DNA from: Monarcha castaneiventris obscurior | Taxonomy: Eukaryota; Chordata; Aves; Passeriformes; Monarchidae | DNA: 64,000 bases | Assembly (NCBI GenBank): GCA_026261815.1 | Contig: JAMPIT010000890.1 | Span: forward strand, 12,554,001 to 12,618,000 | Direction: 5' to 3' | Part shown: one piece after another, positions 14,221 to 24,932 of the stretch | Layout of the letters: every line of letters starts with the position of its first letter | Position numbering within the stretch: the first letter of the stretch is position 1 | Notes under the pieces: generated by a model | The model's database searches: none | Told to the model about the DNA's origin: nothing | The model's input: only the letters and a program-made list of their open reading frames with translations | Made by a program: the position numbers and the translations under genes

Positions 14221-14930
14221 ACCAGTCATTGCATCATTACAGTTATGATCAAACTTGGACCAACTATGAAAAACCTATTAGGACAGTGAAGTTATAAAAG
14301 TTTCAGAAACCTAGGACCTGGAATTCATCGCCACTAAATTATAACCCTTTCAAGAAATACTTTGACAAACATGGGAACTGATGAGACTGCTCTTTAATGA
14401 ATAAAATCAAAGATGATGAGTTCTATAGGCAATATTGAGCTAGTTGTCAGTAATTAGCTTCAGATGAGATTGTCGTCTTTAATGTTTCTTTACTATTCTT
14501 GGATGAGTTGGAACATATGATGAAAGTGTAATTACAGCCTTTGATATTTTGGTGGATGTCTCAATGCATCCTGGAAGTACTCCAACAGGTTGTTTGGCCA
14601 AGTGGTTTGTGGGGTAGCTAGTCCTATACAAATAAATAAAGAAAGAGAAAACTCTTTAATTGTTCGTGCAATAAATGGTCTCCTCACATACATTTTATGA
14701 TGTGGTGTTTTAAGTGCATCTAAGCAAAAGTCAATCTAATGAAAGAACAAATGCTTTTTGTCTTTTATGTGGATCGTGTTACTTGTGTGCTTATTGTGTT
14801 TTTTTAAAGTTCAGGCTTTTTAATGCTAATTATTAAAACAATAAGTTCAGTGTGTCTGGAGTGGGGGAAAATGAGCAGTTTAAAGACTACAGCCTGTGCA
14901 AGTGGATGCTGATAGGATGCTGTTGGTTTT

Positions 14931-14954
14931 GTGTAAGTACTGGTGTAAGTACTG
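14931..14954. repeat. Tandem duplication, 12-bp unit
   Basis: GTGTAAGTACTG is present twice head to tail (14931-14942 and 14943-14954), with a T13 run following at 14997-15009. Each copy contains GTAAGT, a perfect splice-donor hexamer, but no exon can be recognised before it. Confidence 0.85.
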
Positions 14955-15859
14955 CAACTCAGATTGCATCTGTGCAATTGTCAATCAGGGCTTTCATTTT
15001 TTTTTTTTTAATTATGAATAATTTCAGACTGAATTTTTATAGGTTAGTGAAACTAAGCAATTCTAAAATAAGGCCTTGAATTTAAAGGCACCCATAATTT
15101 GAAATTTCTTTGTCAGATTTACATTTGATAAGACTTCAAGTAGAATATAAATTTGAAAGTGTGGACTAGGCCTAGTAAGCTGTAGAAAGAGACAAAAAAT
15201 ACTTAAGAAACTGGGAAAGAGTGAGAGAAACACAAGTAAGTATATACCTATTGGTATCAGGTGGAAAGGAGCAGGGAGATTTTTATCCCAGATTTTCTTC
15301 TGGAGATGTTCTATGAAGGCAGGGAAGAGATAAGGAATGTCTCCCTGGGTGAGCTGCCTTAGAACAGCATCAGAATATCTGGGATGTAGATGTCCCCACT
15401 AAAACACCAAGTGAGCAACCATCACCTTCTTGTGAAGGGCAGCTTCAGTTCTCTGGGGGTCAGCAGATGAAGATCTGAGACTCCACCAAACTTAGTTAAA
15501 TTACAGGTTGGAACTGTGAACCCACTGGATGCCAACATGTTGAATTGGTTTTCTGGAGACCTTTGCCCATGGCATGTTTCCCTTATGGTGCACTGGATGT
15601 CTGTAGAGGAGGGTGGGGCAAAGGCTGTCAGCTGTTCCAGGGATTTCTTAGGTACCCTTCCTGTAGCACCTGGGATATCCAAAAAAGTGTGCTTTGCATG
15701 TTGTTCTAGCCTTGCCTTCTGCACCTCTCACTGCTTCTCACCGTACTGAAAAATAGATGTTGAAGTAATGTATTTCATCAGGTTCATGTAATGAGACTTT
15801 CTGCTCCTTATCACAATAGGCAACTTTGTGACAAATCCCTTGACAATGGTATTAGTATT

Positions 15860-16180
15860 AGAGAATCATGGTTTGGGTTGGAAAGCATTTGAAAGATCAT
15901 CTAGTTCTTATGCCCCTACCATGGCTATGGGCACATTTGTTTCACTAGACTGGGTTGCTCAAAGCCCCATCAAACCTGGCTTTCAACATTTTCAGCCAGG
16001 GATGGGCCACCCACAGCTTCTCTGGGCAACCTGTTACTGTGCCTTACCACCATCAAAGTAAAGAATTTTTTCCTACTCACTAATCTGAACCTCTTTTCTT
16101 TCAGTTTAAAGCCATTCACCTTTGTCCTACCACTACATGTCTTTGTAAATTGTTTCTGTCTAAATTTTTTGTAGAACCCC
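15860..16180 (-). mobile_element. CR1 LINE fragment, 3' end, minus strand
   Basis: Read on the plus strand, the sequence follows the reverse complement of the avian CR1 tail: a TTGGGTTGGAAAG start, then the stretch around GTTGCTCAAAGCCCCATC, then CCACAGCTTCTCTGGGCAAC and CAGTTTAAAGCCATTC. On the minus strand it still encodes recognisable pieces of the ORF2 C-terminus (NGFKLKEKRFRL, then VVRHSNRLPREAV), now broken. CR1 is the dominant avian LINE and is usually 5'-truncated, as here. The copy stops exactly where an LTR begins (16181). It is an inactive fossil. Confidence 0.93.
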
Positions 16181-16347
16181 TGTGATGAGTTAACCCTGGC
16201 TGGATGGCAGGTGCCCATCAAAGCCACTCTATCTCTTCCCTCCACAACTGGACAGGGGAGAGAAAATACAACGAAAGGTTCACGAGCTAAGGACAGGGAG
16301 AGGTCACTCACCAACTACCATCGTGGCAAAACAGACTTGACATGGGA
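16181..16347 (-). mobile_element. Endogenous-retrovirus LTR fragment abutting CR1
   Basis: The block starts TGTGATGAGTTAACCCTGGC and continues through pieces I recognise from a common avian ERV LTR in antisense: GGCAGGTGCCCATCAAAGCC, GGACAGGGGAGAGAAAATA, AAGGACAGGGAGAGGTCACT and AAAACAGACTTGACATGGG. Similarity ends abruptly near 16347, so only about 165 bp of the LTR (its 3' part in sense orientation) survives. No target duplication can be seen because one end is missing. The class III (ERVL-like) assignment comes from memory of the family and is tentative. Confidence 0.75.
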
Positions 16348-19300
16348 TTTCATGTGAGTCTTAAGCTCAGCACATGAGGGAGTCTTTCAGTATTAACACA
16401 CAAAATTACCATCTGTATGAAACTGTGGCTTTAGTCTAATGAATTCCCTGTATATTCAAACCATACCTGGTTAATTAAACTTACCAGCCTTAAATAAAAT
16501 GGGTTAAAGTTTTAACTCCACTCCCCGCCCTTAGGTGAAAATCTGTGGCCTTCTTCTTCGGTTCCTTCTCCTACCCACTCTATCACTTATTTTTCAATTA
16601 ATTTTGGAATACAATATTTTGGAAAATCTATGTACGGTAAGTGAAAAGTTCTGAAATTGATTTTCTTTGGGTTTGTCTTCCTTAGCTATTTCAAATTATC
16701 ATCATCTCAAACATATTCCAAACCTGAAGCTTTTTGTCTGTGGGTGCCTGATGAATGTAAAAACATTCTGGTGAGTTGTAGAGGAAAGAATTAGGGAGAG
16801 CAACCTACAATTTTGTCTGTAGAAACTGCATCACTGAAATATATATCAAATTTCATTTGTATATGAAGAAATTTGCAAAACTCTGTAAAACTTCCGTGGT
16901 GAAGTTTTTAAGCACTGCATTTCATTCAGCATGGGGAGTGAGGTGAAAAAAGAAATTAATAGTTGTAGTATTTTTGTAAACATTTCAGTTAATGAAAATA
17001 GGAATCTTTTTTGTACAATTTTGCTTAGTATGATTATTGGATCTTTTGTTAAATAGGATTGCCTAATTGAGGATAAATGTGCTATTGTATTTTTTTTTAA
17101 TTTGTATTTTCTCATAATAATACCCTTTCTGTACACATGAAACTAGTTGTTTGAGCACACAAGTGCTGATGAACAAGAGACCTCAAATCTCAAGTTAGTA
17201 ATAAAATCAAAGAGACAATGCAATTCAAAAGACAATGCTGTAACCAAACACTTTATGCAGTATAAATAGTGATTGAATTCATAGGAAAACAAGAGAAGTC
17301 TTGCAGTAGGTGCAAGCATCAAGATTACATTTGTTTTTTTATGGGACTGGGGGTCATAAATGACTAACTATGTTTTATCTTAGCAATATATATGGTGGTA
17401 TCTGTGCTGGATGCCTTTCATTTTTCTTGACTCTTGGTCTGGAAGATGATAAATTATGCACCCTCTGGTATGAATTCTGTTTGTGTGTATTTGGCATAAC
17501 ACAAGAATCTTAAAAATGAGTGAACATTTCTCTCACATCTGGAACATGTCTAAATTATCACCAATAGCGTTCTCCCTACAAATGGCTGAACAAGACAGTA
17601 AGGCACCATGTCAAATTTAGTCCAAATCCTTCTGCCATTAAATGATCAACAGCGAAAAAGCTGAAGTTATTGCAGTTCCTAAAGTTCTGTTTAAAAACAA
17701 ACCAACCAACAAATTCAGAATAATGGTTAGATTTTAGCTATGAGTTGGTTTGATTTTAAATTGGTTTCAAGAAAGCCTTATCCCCCATGCTTAAGTCTAT
17801 ACATAATAGATTATGTGTTCTATAATAGCAGCAGCATTTATACTCTGGTACATATTCTGGTTTGTATTCTGCTAAAAGGTGTCTGAGATCTGATGGCTGC
17901 ACTTAGCTGAAGTCATTCAACCCATGAACTGACTTAACATCTGAAAAATATTCCCCTTTCAAGATGCACACCCCATGCCTGGCTGAGCACTTCTGCTGCC
18001 CTGGGAGCAGGTGGCCAGCACATTGGTGCAAAATGTCCAGCCACGCTGCTGGCTTCAATTAGGATCCATTCAAAGCTGACTCATCTGTTGCCATGGAGCT
18101 CTTGTCAACCTGGCTGCTCTCAGCCCAGAAGTGTTAATGTGTATTTACCGCAGTGCAGTTGTCAGTCATTCACACCAACACCCTCATGGCAAGGATTTGC
18201 TCCATAGGGTTAGCAGTGCTGCTGAGGGGATGGGACTGCCTCTTGCAACCTGCAAAACCGAGGACCACGGTTTTGTTTTGTGCATCTGTTCCTTTTATTT
18301 TCCATGGACTGAGTAACAATTTACCACCCAAAGAGATGAAGGGGTATATCCCATGCGTGTTGTGTTTGGATACCAGCAGAAAGATGAGATGGTTTGTGGT
18401 GAAGTCTTGTGGTTTAGGAAACTGTACTGCCTTTTTATTTTTCCAGCAGGGTAAATCAAAGAAATAAATAGAAAATAAGTGATTTTTTTTTTTTTAAACT
18501 TCATTCTCCATAGCCAAGGTTATACTCAAAGTATTTCATGGGTATGCCCTAATACTATGCCCTCCATCACACCCCCTGGGTGGTTTGTTGTTCTGTCCCC
18601 TTTTTAAGGAGCAGAGAAACTGGGGGCCAATTGATTTTGTGGACTTTAAAACATTCTCTGGAAGCCTTTTTACTCCTGCTAGCCCCCCGTCTTGTGTAGA
18701 TTTGTCACAGCTGTTTGTGGCACAGCATCAGCCACTACTCAGACCCTGTAGTTGAAAGTATGTCCTTCTGCAGCTCAAAGGCAAATTAGTGCATCAACTT
18801 AATTCTTATGGGATTGAGGCGCTTGATTACTGCGCTCCTGCCACAGAGGTGATTTAATATCTTTTGGGTCTATGTGGACCAGGGTTGAGGGAAGGTCATA
18901 TCCCAGCTCACTAAGAAACATGCAAGTTTTCACTTTGTTTTTTTCCCAGTTTAGGCTCTGGTGACACTGATGCAATCCTCACCTTTTATTTCCCTTTCCT
19001 GTTCCCCACTTCTGGCTCTTGCAGCTTTGTCTAGACTACAGATATGGATGGTGTGGGAATATCGGGCAAGTGTGCCTGTGCGTGCACACACAAACACGTT
19101 TTGTGTCCTATAAACTTTGTGTTACCTATGTGAAGTACTCCTGCCTGAATGAACAGCTTTAAATCAAAACAGGCTGTGAGAGGGAAACAACAGGAAATGA
19201 AAGAATGGCTAAGATAAGGTATTCAGCTGCATCAAGTGGTTTAATAAAAGTGTCACTGGTACCTCTCTTCATATGTGTCTTGCCTTGCTCACCAGAGCTG

Positions 19301-22300
19301 GAGCAATGTGGCAGCTACGAACCCATTCAGTGGATTTAGGAGAGAGAGAAAGTGAAACTTTCATTTGCACAGTGAAAGAAATGTTACCTGAGTAAGTATC
19401 CACACCTACTGAAGCACTGAGAAACGCCACAGCCTGTGGCTGTCTGCTGTGCCTTTATGCCCAGATGTCATTTTTGCTTCTGCATAAGTGCTCATCGTGG
19501 AATTGAGGGGGAAGGCACTTACTACAGGCAAAGAGAAAGGACTTCTGGGCCATCACTGTGTGCTCTGTACTGCTGCAAGGGTTGTTGAGAGTTCAGGCAT
19601 TGGCCTACTGATGCACCAGGTTTATTCATCTGCTGAAAGCAATCAGCAGTGTTTCTGCCGGCTTCGAGGGTCTGCTTGTAGCCCTGGTTTCACTTCTATG
19701 ACACCTTTCCTTTTCTGGCTCCATGAGAAACAGCATTCAGATCTTTTTTTGTCTTGTTAGATCATTCGTACACATGCACGCACAGAAATGTTTTCTCACT
19801 GTTTTGCTTGATTTGTGTCTGCCACAGTTATGTCCCTGTAGGTCTGGCTCTCTCAGAATGATAGAGGGTGAGATAATCTAGTGACTTTCAATTAAACAAA
19901 GAAGCCATTTTCAAACCCAGAATTTTTAGCCATTTGTATTGACATTAGGGCATGAACTTCAAATATACTTTTACAGTAACATAAAAAACCTAAAACTTTT
20001 TTAAGCCTCTACATTTCTGCTGCAAAAGAAAAATGCATTTCTTCAGCTGGCTTTGTCTTCTGCATTGTGTGCAAGGGTGGGAAAACCCAAATGCTGCTAA
20101 CACAAAACATTCCCCGAGCACTCACTTGTTCCCCTGGCAGCAGGATGAGAGAGGGAATGAATTGCATATGATTGGCATTAGTCACACTGGTTACTGTGTC
20201 CTACTGGAAGGTACATGGATCTGTAATGGCCTCCTCACAGGGCAGGGCTGCTCCCTCCAAAATACAAGGAACTCTCTCTGCCTCATCTAAGAGAAACAGC
20301 TCCAGAGCAAAACTAGTAACTGCAGAGTAATTAAGACTAATAGACAAAACTAGAAATGTTTCTAAGTCTAAGTGCCACTTCTGGCTTCCCCTTAGTCTTC
20401 TTCTACACCACCTCTCCTCCTCTCGGTAGAGCATCTCTCCTTCTAGAGACTCTTCATTCTTTTTCTTTAGCTTGCCTTGCTCTTTGGGTCTGCTTCATCC
20501 CAATGTAAATTATTGTTGTTTAACTGCCCTCTCTGGTTTTCTGCAGAGCTCTGTTTTCTGTCCAGAGCCATTTTTACTCTGTTTGTAGAATGCCTTGCAC
20601 AGTGGGGTCCTCTCTAGTGGCAGGGCTTCAGGGCTCAGTGGTAATGAAAATAATAAAGGCATGATACATCGTCATCATTTACTTTTATGTTTTTGTCAAT
20701 AATAGGGTTGTGTAATGAGCAAAAAAGTAGACCAATTACCATGTTTTGATACTCTGATTCTGGATTTTAACAATTAACTGGCAAAAGAGCTATATTAATT
20801 CAAGTTATGGGGAAACCACTTGGCTGGCAATATTATCAGACTAAAAGAAGCCAACCTAATGGCACCCAGATGCCCCACAAAATCACTGGGCGAGCTGAGT
20901 ATGATTATACAATCATTTCTTCCATCTTAATTAGCCTATGACTAAATTTATTCTTTGGTGATCTTCCTTATTGCCTGGTTATGTAAAAATTCCTGGAGCT
21001 GCAAAAGCTTCTTCTCTTGGTATAGGAATAAATCACGCATTTATTTATAACAAGCACGGCATCATCATGCTGTAGGAGGGGCTGTCATGCTGGATTCTTT
21101 ACTGTCTATGGTTGACTTGCAACTGCCCAGTTGTGAAACCAGCTCTTTGCATTGCTATAGCCAGGTGAGCTGAGAGGTTTATGGCTGTCTTGTGATCCCA
21201 AAGTGCCCTATATTAGGTGTGGTGAATTACTATAGTAGTAAATCTAACCCAACATTTTAAAAACCATTATACTGTGGGATTTGGGGTATTTTTTTTTTTT
21301 TTTTTGGTGCAGTGACCATGTTGGTGTTTGTTCTCATCTTTCAGGCTGTAGTGTGTTAGAGCAATGTAAGCTAGGTACTCTTCAGCAGTTAGATCTAAAA
21401 CCTGAACTTAGTTCTGGGCAGGTGGTACAAAAGATGAATAGATTTTATTTACAGTGCTTTTCAGATTCGTGTAAGTACTACCATTCAGTATTTGCTTTCC
21501 TCTAGGTGATATTTAGATTTTTAAGCACCTGACCTAGAATAACTTTTTAGTCAGAGATCTAAATGTAATTCAAGTTTAGTTCTAGTATTTAAAAATCTCT
21601 ATGCACTACAATCTGGAGGAATTTTATTTTAAAGTTGATTTATATATATTATCTGGGTTAAAACACACTTTATTTTATATAACCAGGAAAATGTATGAAC
21701 ATATATGTGACTTCAAATTATGCATTATTTAATCATGTATTTCCATCATTCTGCACTAGCATCCTTCAAATCCCCCAATAACTTAATTTAGAAATTAGTG
21801 CCCATTGACTCACTAAATCTTTGTTCTCATGACTGCTTACACTGTCAGTGCTTATATTGAAACTGTGTGTGTTCATTTAGTCAAAGTCTCAACAATTTTT
21901 TTTGTAGTCATGGTTCTGTTTTTAAAAATAAGGAAAAAATTTAACAGTTTGGTCAGATGCAATATAGAAAAAATTATATATTATTGAACTGCTTCTTCAC
22001 CTCTTTGAGCATCTGAACTCACTACCAAGCAGAGTATTGTATGACACAGGACTGCAAAACAAAATTCCACTTATCTGGGCTAGATAGGTATGGTAAGACT
22101 AAAACACAGTGACCTTGAAAAGAAATGAAAGAATGTAGAATGTGATGGTCAGAATAAAGGGAGAAAAGCTTACATTTCCTTAGGACTTGACAGGAAAACC
22201 TTCCCTGAGGGAAAGATTTGGAATGACAGAAAATGATGGAAGTAGGGCTGAGTGGTGGGTTTGTCCCTAGCCATGCTGCCTGGATATGAAACGGACTGAC

Positions 22301-22403
22301 AGAACACGAGGAGATCCCAGTAGGCTTCCTGAAGATACACAATTTTCTTCTCAGCAGGACATTTCCAGTTTTTACCTGGACTATGACTATATAGTCAATT
22401 TTC
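16348..22403. other. Unique non-coding sequence
   Basis: No exon or dispersed repeat is recognised. Simple T runs occur at 18483-18495 (T13) and 21289-21305 (T17). Open frames are all below 110 codons and carry no family motif. The part around 20,640-21,060 is listed separately as a possible conserved non-coding element. Confidence 0.55.
20640..21060. promoter_or_regulatory. Possible conserved non-coding element (homeodomain-type motifs)
   Basis: About 400 bp are free of simple repeats and transposon remnants. They hold several ATTA/TAAT cores: CAATTACC at 20733, CAATTAAC at 20771, TATTAATT at 20793 and TTAATTAG at 20927. All ATG-initiated frames here are short. Such composition is common in developmental enhancers of vertebrate gene deserts, but AT-rich DNA produces these cores by chance, so this is only a candidate. 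Confidence 0.2.
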
Positions 22404-22545
22404 TTTTATGGTAAGGATGGTGAGACATTGGAACAGGTTGTCCAGAGAAGCTGTGAATGCCACATCCCTGGAAGTGTTCAAGATTGGGTTGGATGGGATT
22501 CTGAGCAACCTGATCTAGTAAAAGATGCTCCTGTCCATAGGACAT
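22404..22545 (+). mobile_element. CR1 LINE fragment, 3' end, plus strand
   Basis: The sequence reads in sense orientation through the very end of CR1 ORF2 and into the 3' UTR. From 22417 the frame runs 33 codons without interruption (starting MVRHWNRLSREAV, ending LDGILSNLI) to a TAG at 22516-22518, which is the expected ORF2 terminus. The following AAAGATGCTCCTGTCCATAG matches the CR1 3' UTR. The usual 3' octamer repeats (ATTCTRTG) are not visible. The copy is short (about 140 bp) and cannot be functional. Confidence 0.92.
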
Positions 22546-22919
22546 TGCTGCCTCCATAAATACAAAGACCCAGGTAAACACGGGGTATGAGGTACTGGCT
22601 TCTTCAGGAGCCAGCTCTGCAGAGGATCTCTGAATGTGTGTCTTTTCCCTGATTTTCTTTGAAAAGCTGTTCTCAGCAATCAGCAGGCTGCAGGTGACGT
22701 GGATAGATGAGGACCTCATTGCACCCATCCAGCTCTTTTGGCTGGGTGTGCCAACACAGCCCTGGCCTGCTGGAACTGGAGGAGAGTGGAGTATACACTG
22801 GGAGAGGAAAGTTTTCGCTTACATTTGCCTATGGCAAGAGGATCCTGGAAAGCTTTTCTCCCCTGCTAGTGTTAATCACTCTGACTGCTTGCAGAGGGAA
22901 ACTGAAGTCTCTTTAAAAC

Positions 22920-22940
22920 TTTTTTTTTTTTTTTTTTTTT
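22920..22940. repeat. Poly-T tract (T21)
   Basis: Twenty-one consecutive T. No retrocopy body or target duplication is recognisable on either side. Confidence 0.9.
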
Positions 22941-23269
22941 AAGAGGCTGAATAAGCAGCCCTGTTTTTCAACATTCTAACGCTCTTATTTGTTCTGGTAG
23001 CTCTGTTCTGGTTTAAATAAATTTTTTATGAGCTTGGCTGACCATAAGTGTACATAGTCTTCCAAAAGAGGCCTTGCTAGTGTCTTCTACCCAAACACAA
23101 GTATTTGTCCCAGCTGGAAAATCCTCAAGGTATATGCGGGGTTAAATGGCATAAACATGTGAGAGTCTCCCTGTCTTTGGAAAATGTAGCCAGACCATTC
23201 TGTACTCTGCCATTTCCATTGGTAGAGCTGTCCAAGAGAAATCTAGTAATCCTGTTCCTGGTCTTCTGA

Positions 23270-23297
23270 TTTTTTTTCTTTTTCTTTTTTTTTTTTT
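23270..23297. repeat. T-rich tract with C interruptions
   Basis: Runs of T8, T5 and T13 separated by single C. This is simple sequence that also generates an artefactual lysine/arginine-rich open frame on the opposite strand. Confidence 0.85.
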
Positions 23298-24908
23298 AAC
23301 TTTTAATTCTTTTGGTGTCACGTCTATCCCTAAGATCACCAGTGTTTTTACCCATGGGATATTCCAGCCCTCCACTGCACTTATGTGACTGGCAGACTCA
23401 CTAGCAAATTATTCCCGGTTGTGAAAATGCCACTAAATGAAAACAGTCATCTCCAAGACTGAACTGTTGAGGGATTACACTGGTAACCTCTTTTTAGCCT
23501 CATAATTTGAGTACTTCACCACAATTAGTAGTCATGTCTACTATCTCTTTTATAGTCCTGGTGCTAATCTCCGATTTTAGCAGCTGAATTAATAACTTCC
23601 CATATGGCACTATATCAAATTCTTCAGTGAAATTCAGTGGATTGCATTTTCTGTGCTTTTTTTGTCTAGGAAAAGAATCACCTTATCAGATAAGATAAAG
23701 TATGCTAGCTATCTGAAACATGTTTATAAGCTTGGCTGAGGAGCTAAAGGGACTGTATTACCATCTGTGAGATTATACTTACTGATTTGGGAAAGTTCTT
23801 TCTGATTTTTGGATAAGAACTGTGCTCAAGCACAGTTTGCATTTTTGTTGTTGCTATTGCCTAAACATTACATGTAATCCACTTTTATTACATTGTTGAA
23901 ATTTTACCCTTACTAACATTGGTTATCTCCTTGAGCTGATTTTCATGGAGTTTTTAAAATTTGGATACCCACTGGCAATATGATAGTAACAATTAGTTGA
24001 GTGAAGGAAAAATATGCAAAATGATTAGAAGAGCTTCCTTTAGTTTACTGTGCAGTGAGAAAACGTCTTTATTATTATTGCTTGAACTATAAAATAACTA
24101 CTAAAAATCACTTGTCTCCATCTCATGGTTTAGCTTCTCTGATACTCTTTCTAAAAATAAGACTTGCATTGCAGCTTTTGAATCACCTGGTCTAATCATC
24201 ATACCACACAATCTACTACTTTAGTCTTTATTAAGGGGCACAGTCTTTGCTTTCAGCCTTTTAACAGAGCATTTTAACAGGGAATATCAGCCTGTTAAGT
24301 CTCAGTAACAGAGAAAACTTCTACTGAAAAACTGAAAGAACTTGTTTCCACTGTGTATCTAGGATGCTTAGTAGTTGCCTGCAATTATCAGCTTAGCAGT
24401 AAACCAAATATCACACTGCATATTCTTTGAAAAACAAGAAGTTTTTTATAAGGGTCCCAAGAGTTGGCAGTGTAATGTAATGCAAATAAAGGAAATATTG
24501 CAAGCATATTGATCCTTTCTTCAACAACAACAAAAACACAGAAAAAATCCTATCACACTTCAAAGAACAAAATAAAAATTCCTGTAAATAAATGACCACC
24601 AGATAAATTAGCTCTTACAGCAATAAACCCACAAACTGAAGCCACCTCTGTGACTAGAAACAACTGTCAGTCACAAATATAATAATGTTTTTGCTTATTA
24701 ATGCTATTGTGATACTGCTAATGTTCAAAATCCCACAATGATATTCTGAAGAAGAATGGAATCATTTGCTATATTGCTGAAAATTAGTCTGGATAAATTA
24801 GATATCAGTGATTATCTCTTTTTTTTTTCACCCATGATGAAGTGATATAGTGTTTTTCAAGCTGCCAAACCCCTATTCAAAAGACTATCAGATCTTCTGA
24901 AAACTTTC

Positions 24909-24932
24909 CTTTTCTTTTTTTTTTTTTTTTTT
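24909..24932. repeat. Poly-T tract (ends in T18)
   Basis: A short CTTTTCT lead is followed by eighteen consecutive T. Simple repeat. Confidence 0.88.

Larger units (their letters stand above)
7350..15859. other. Unique AT-rich non-coding sequence with small tandem and inverted repeats
   Basis: No gene or dispersed repeat is recognised. The block 11,300-11,720 and the block 12,600-13,300 are visibly richer in G+C than their surroundings but contain only short open frames (up to 120 codons at 12932-13294, minus). T-rich tracts occur near 13,629-13,642 and 14,119-14,220. The individual small repeats are listed separately. Confidence 0.55.
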
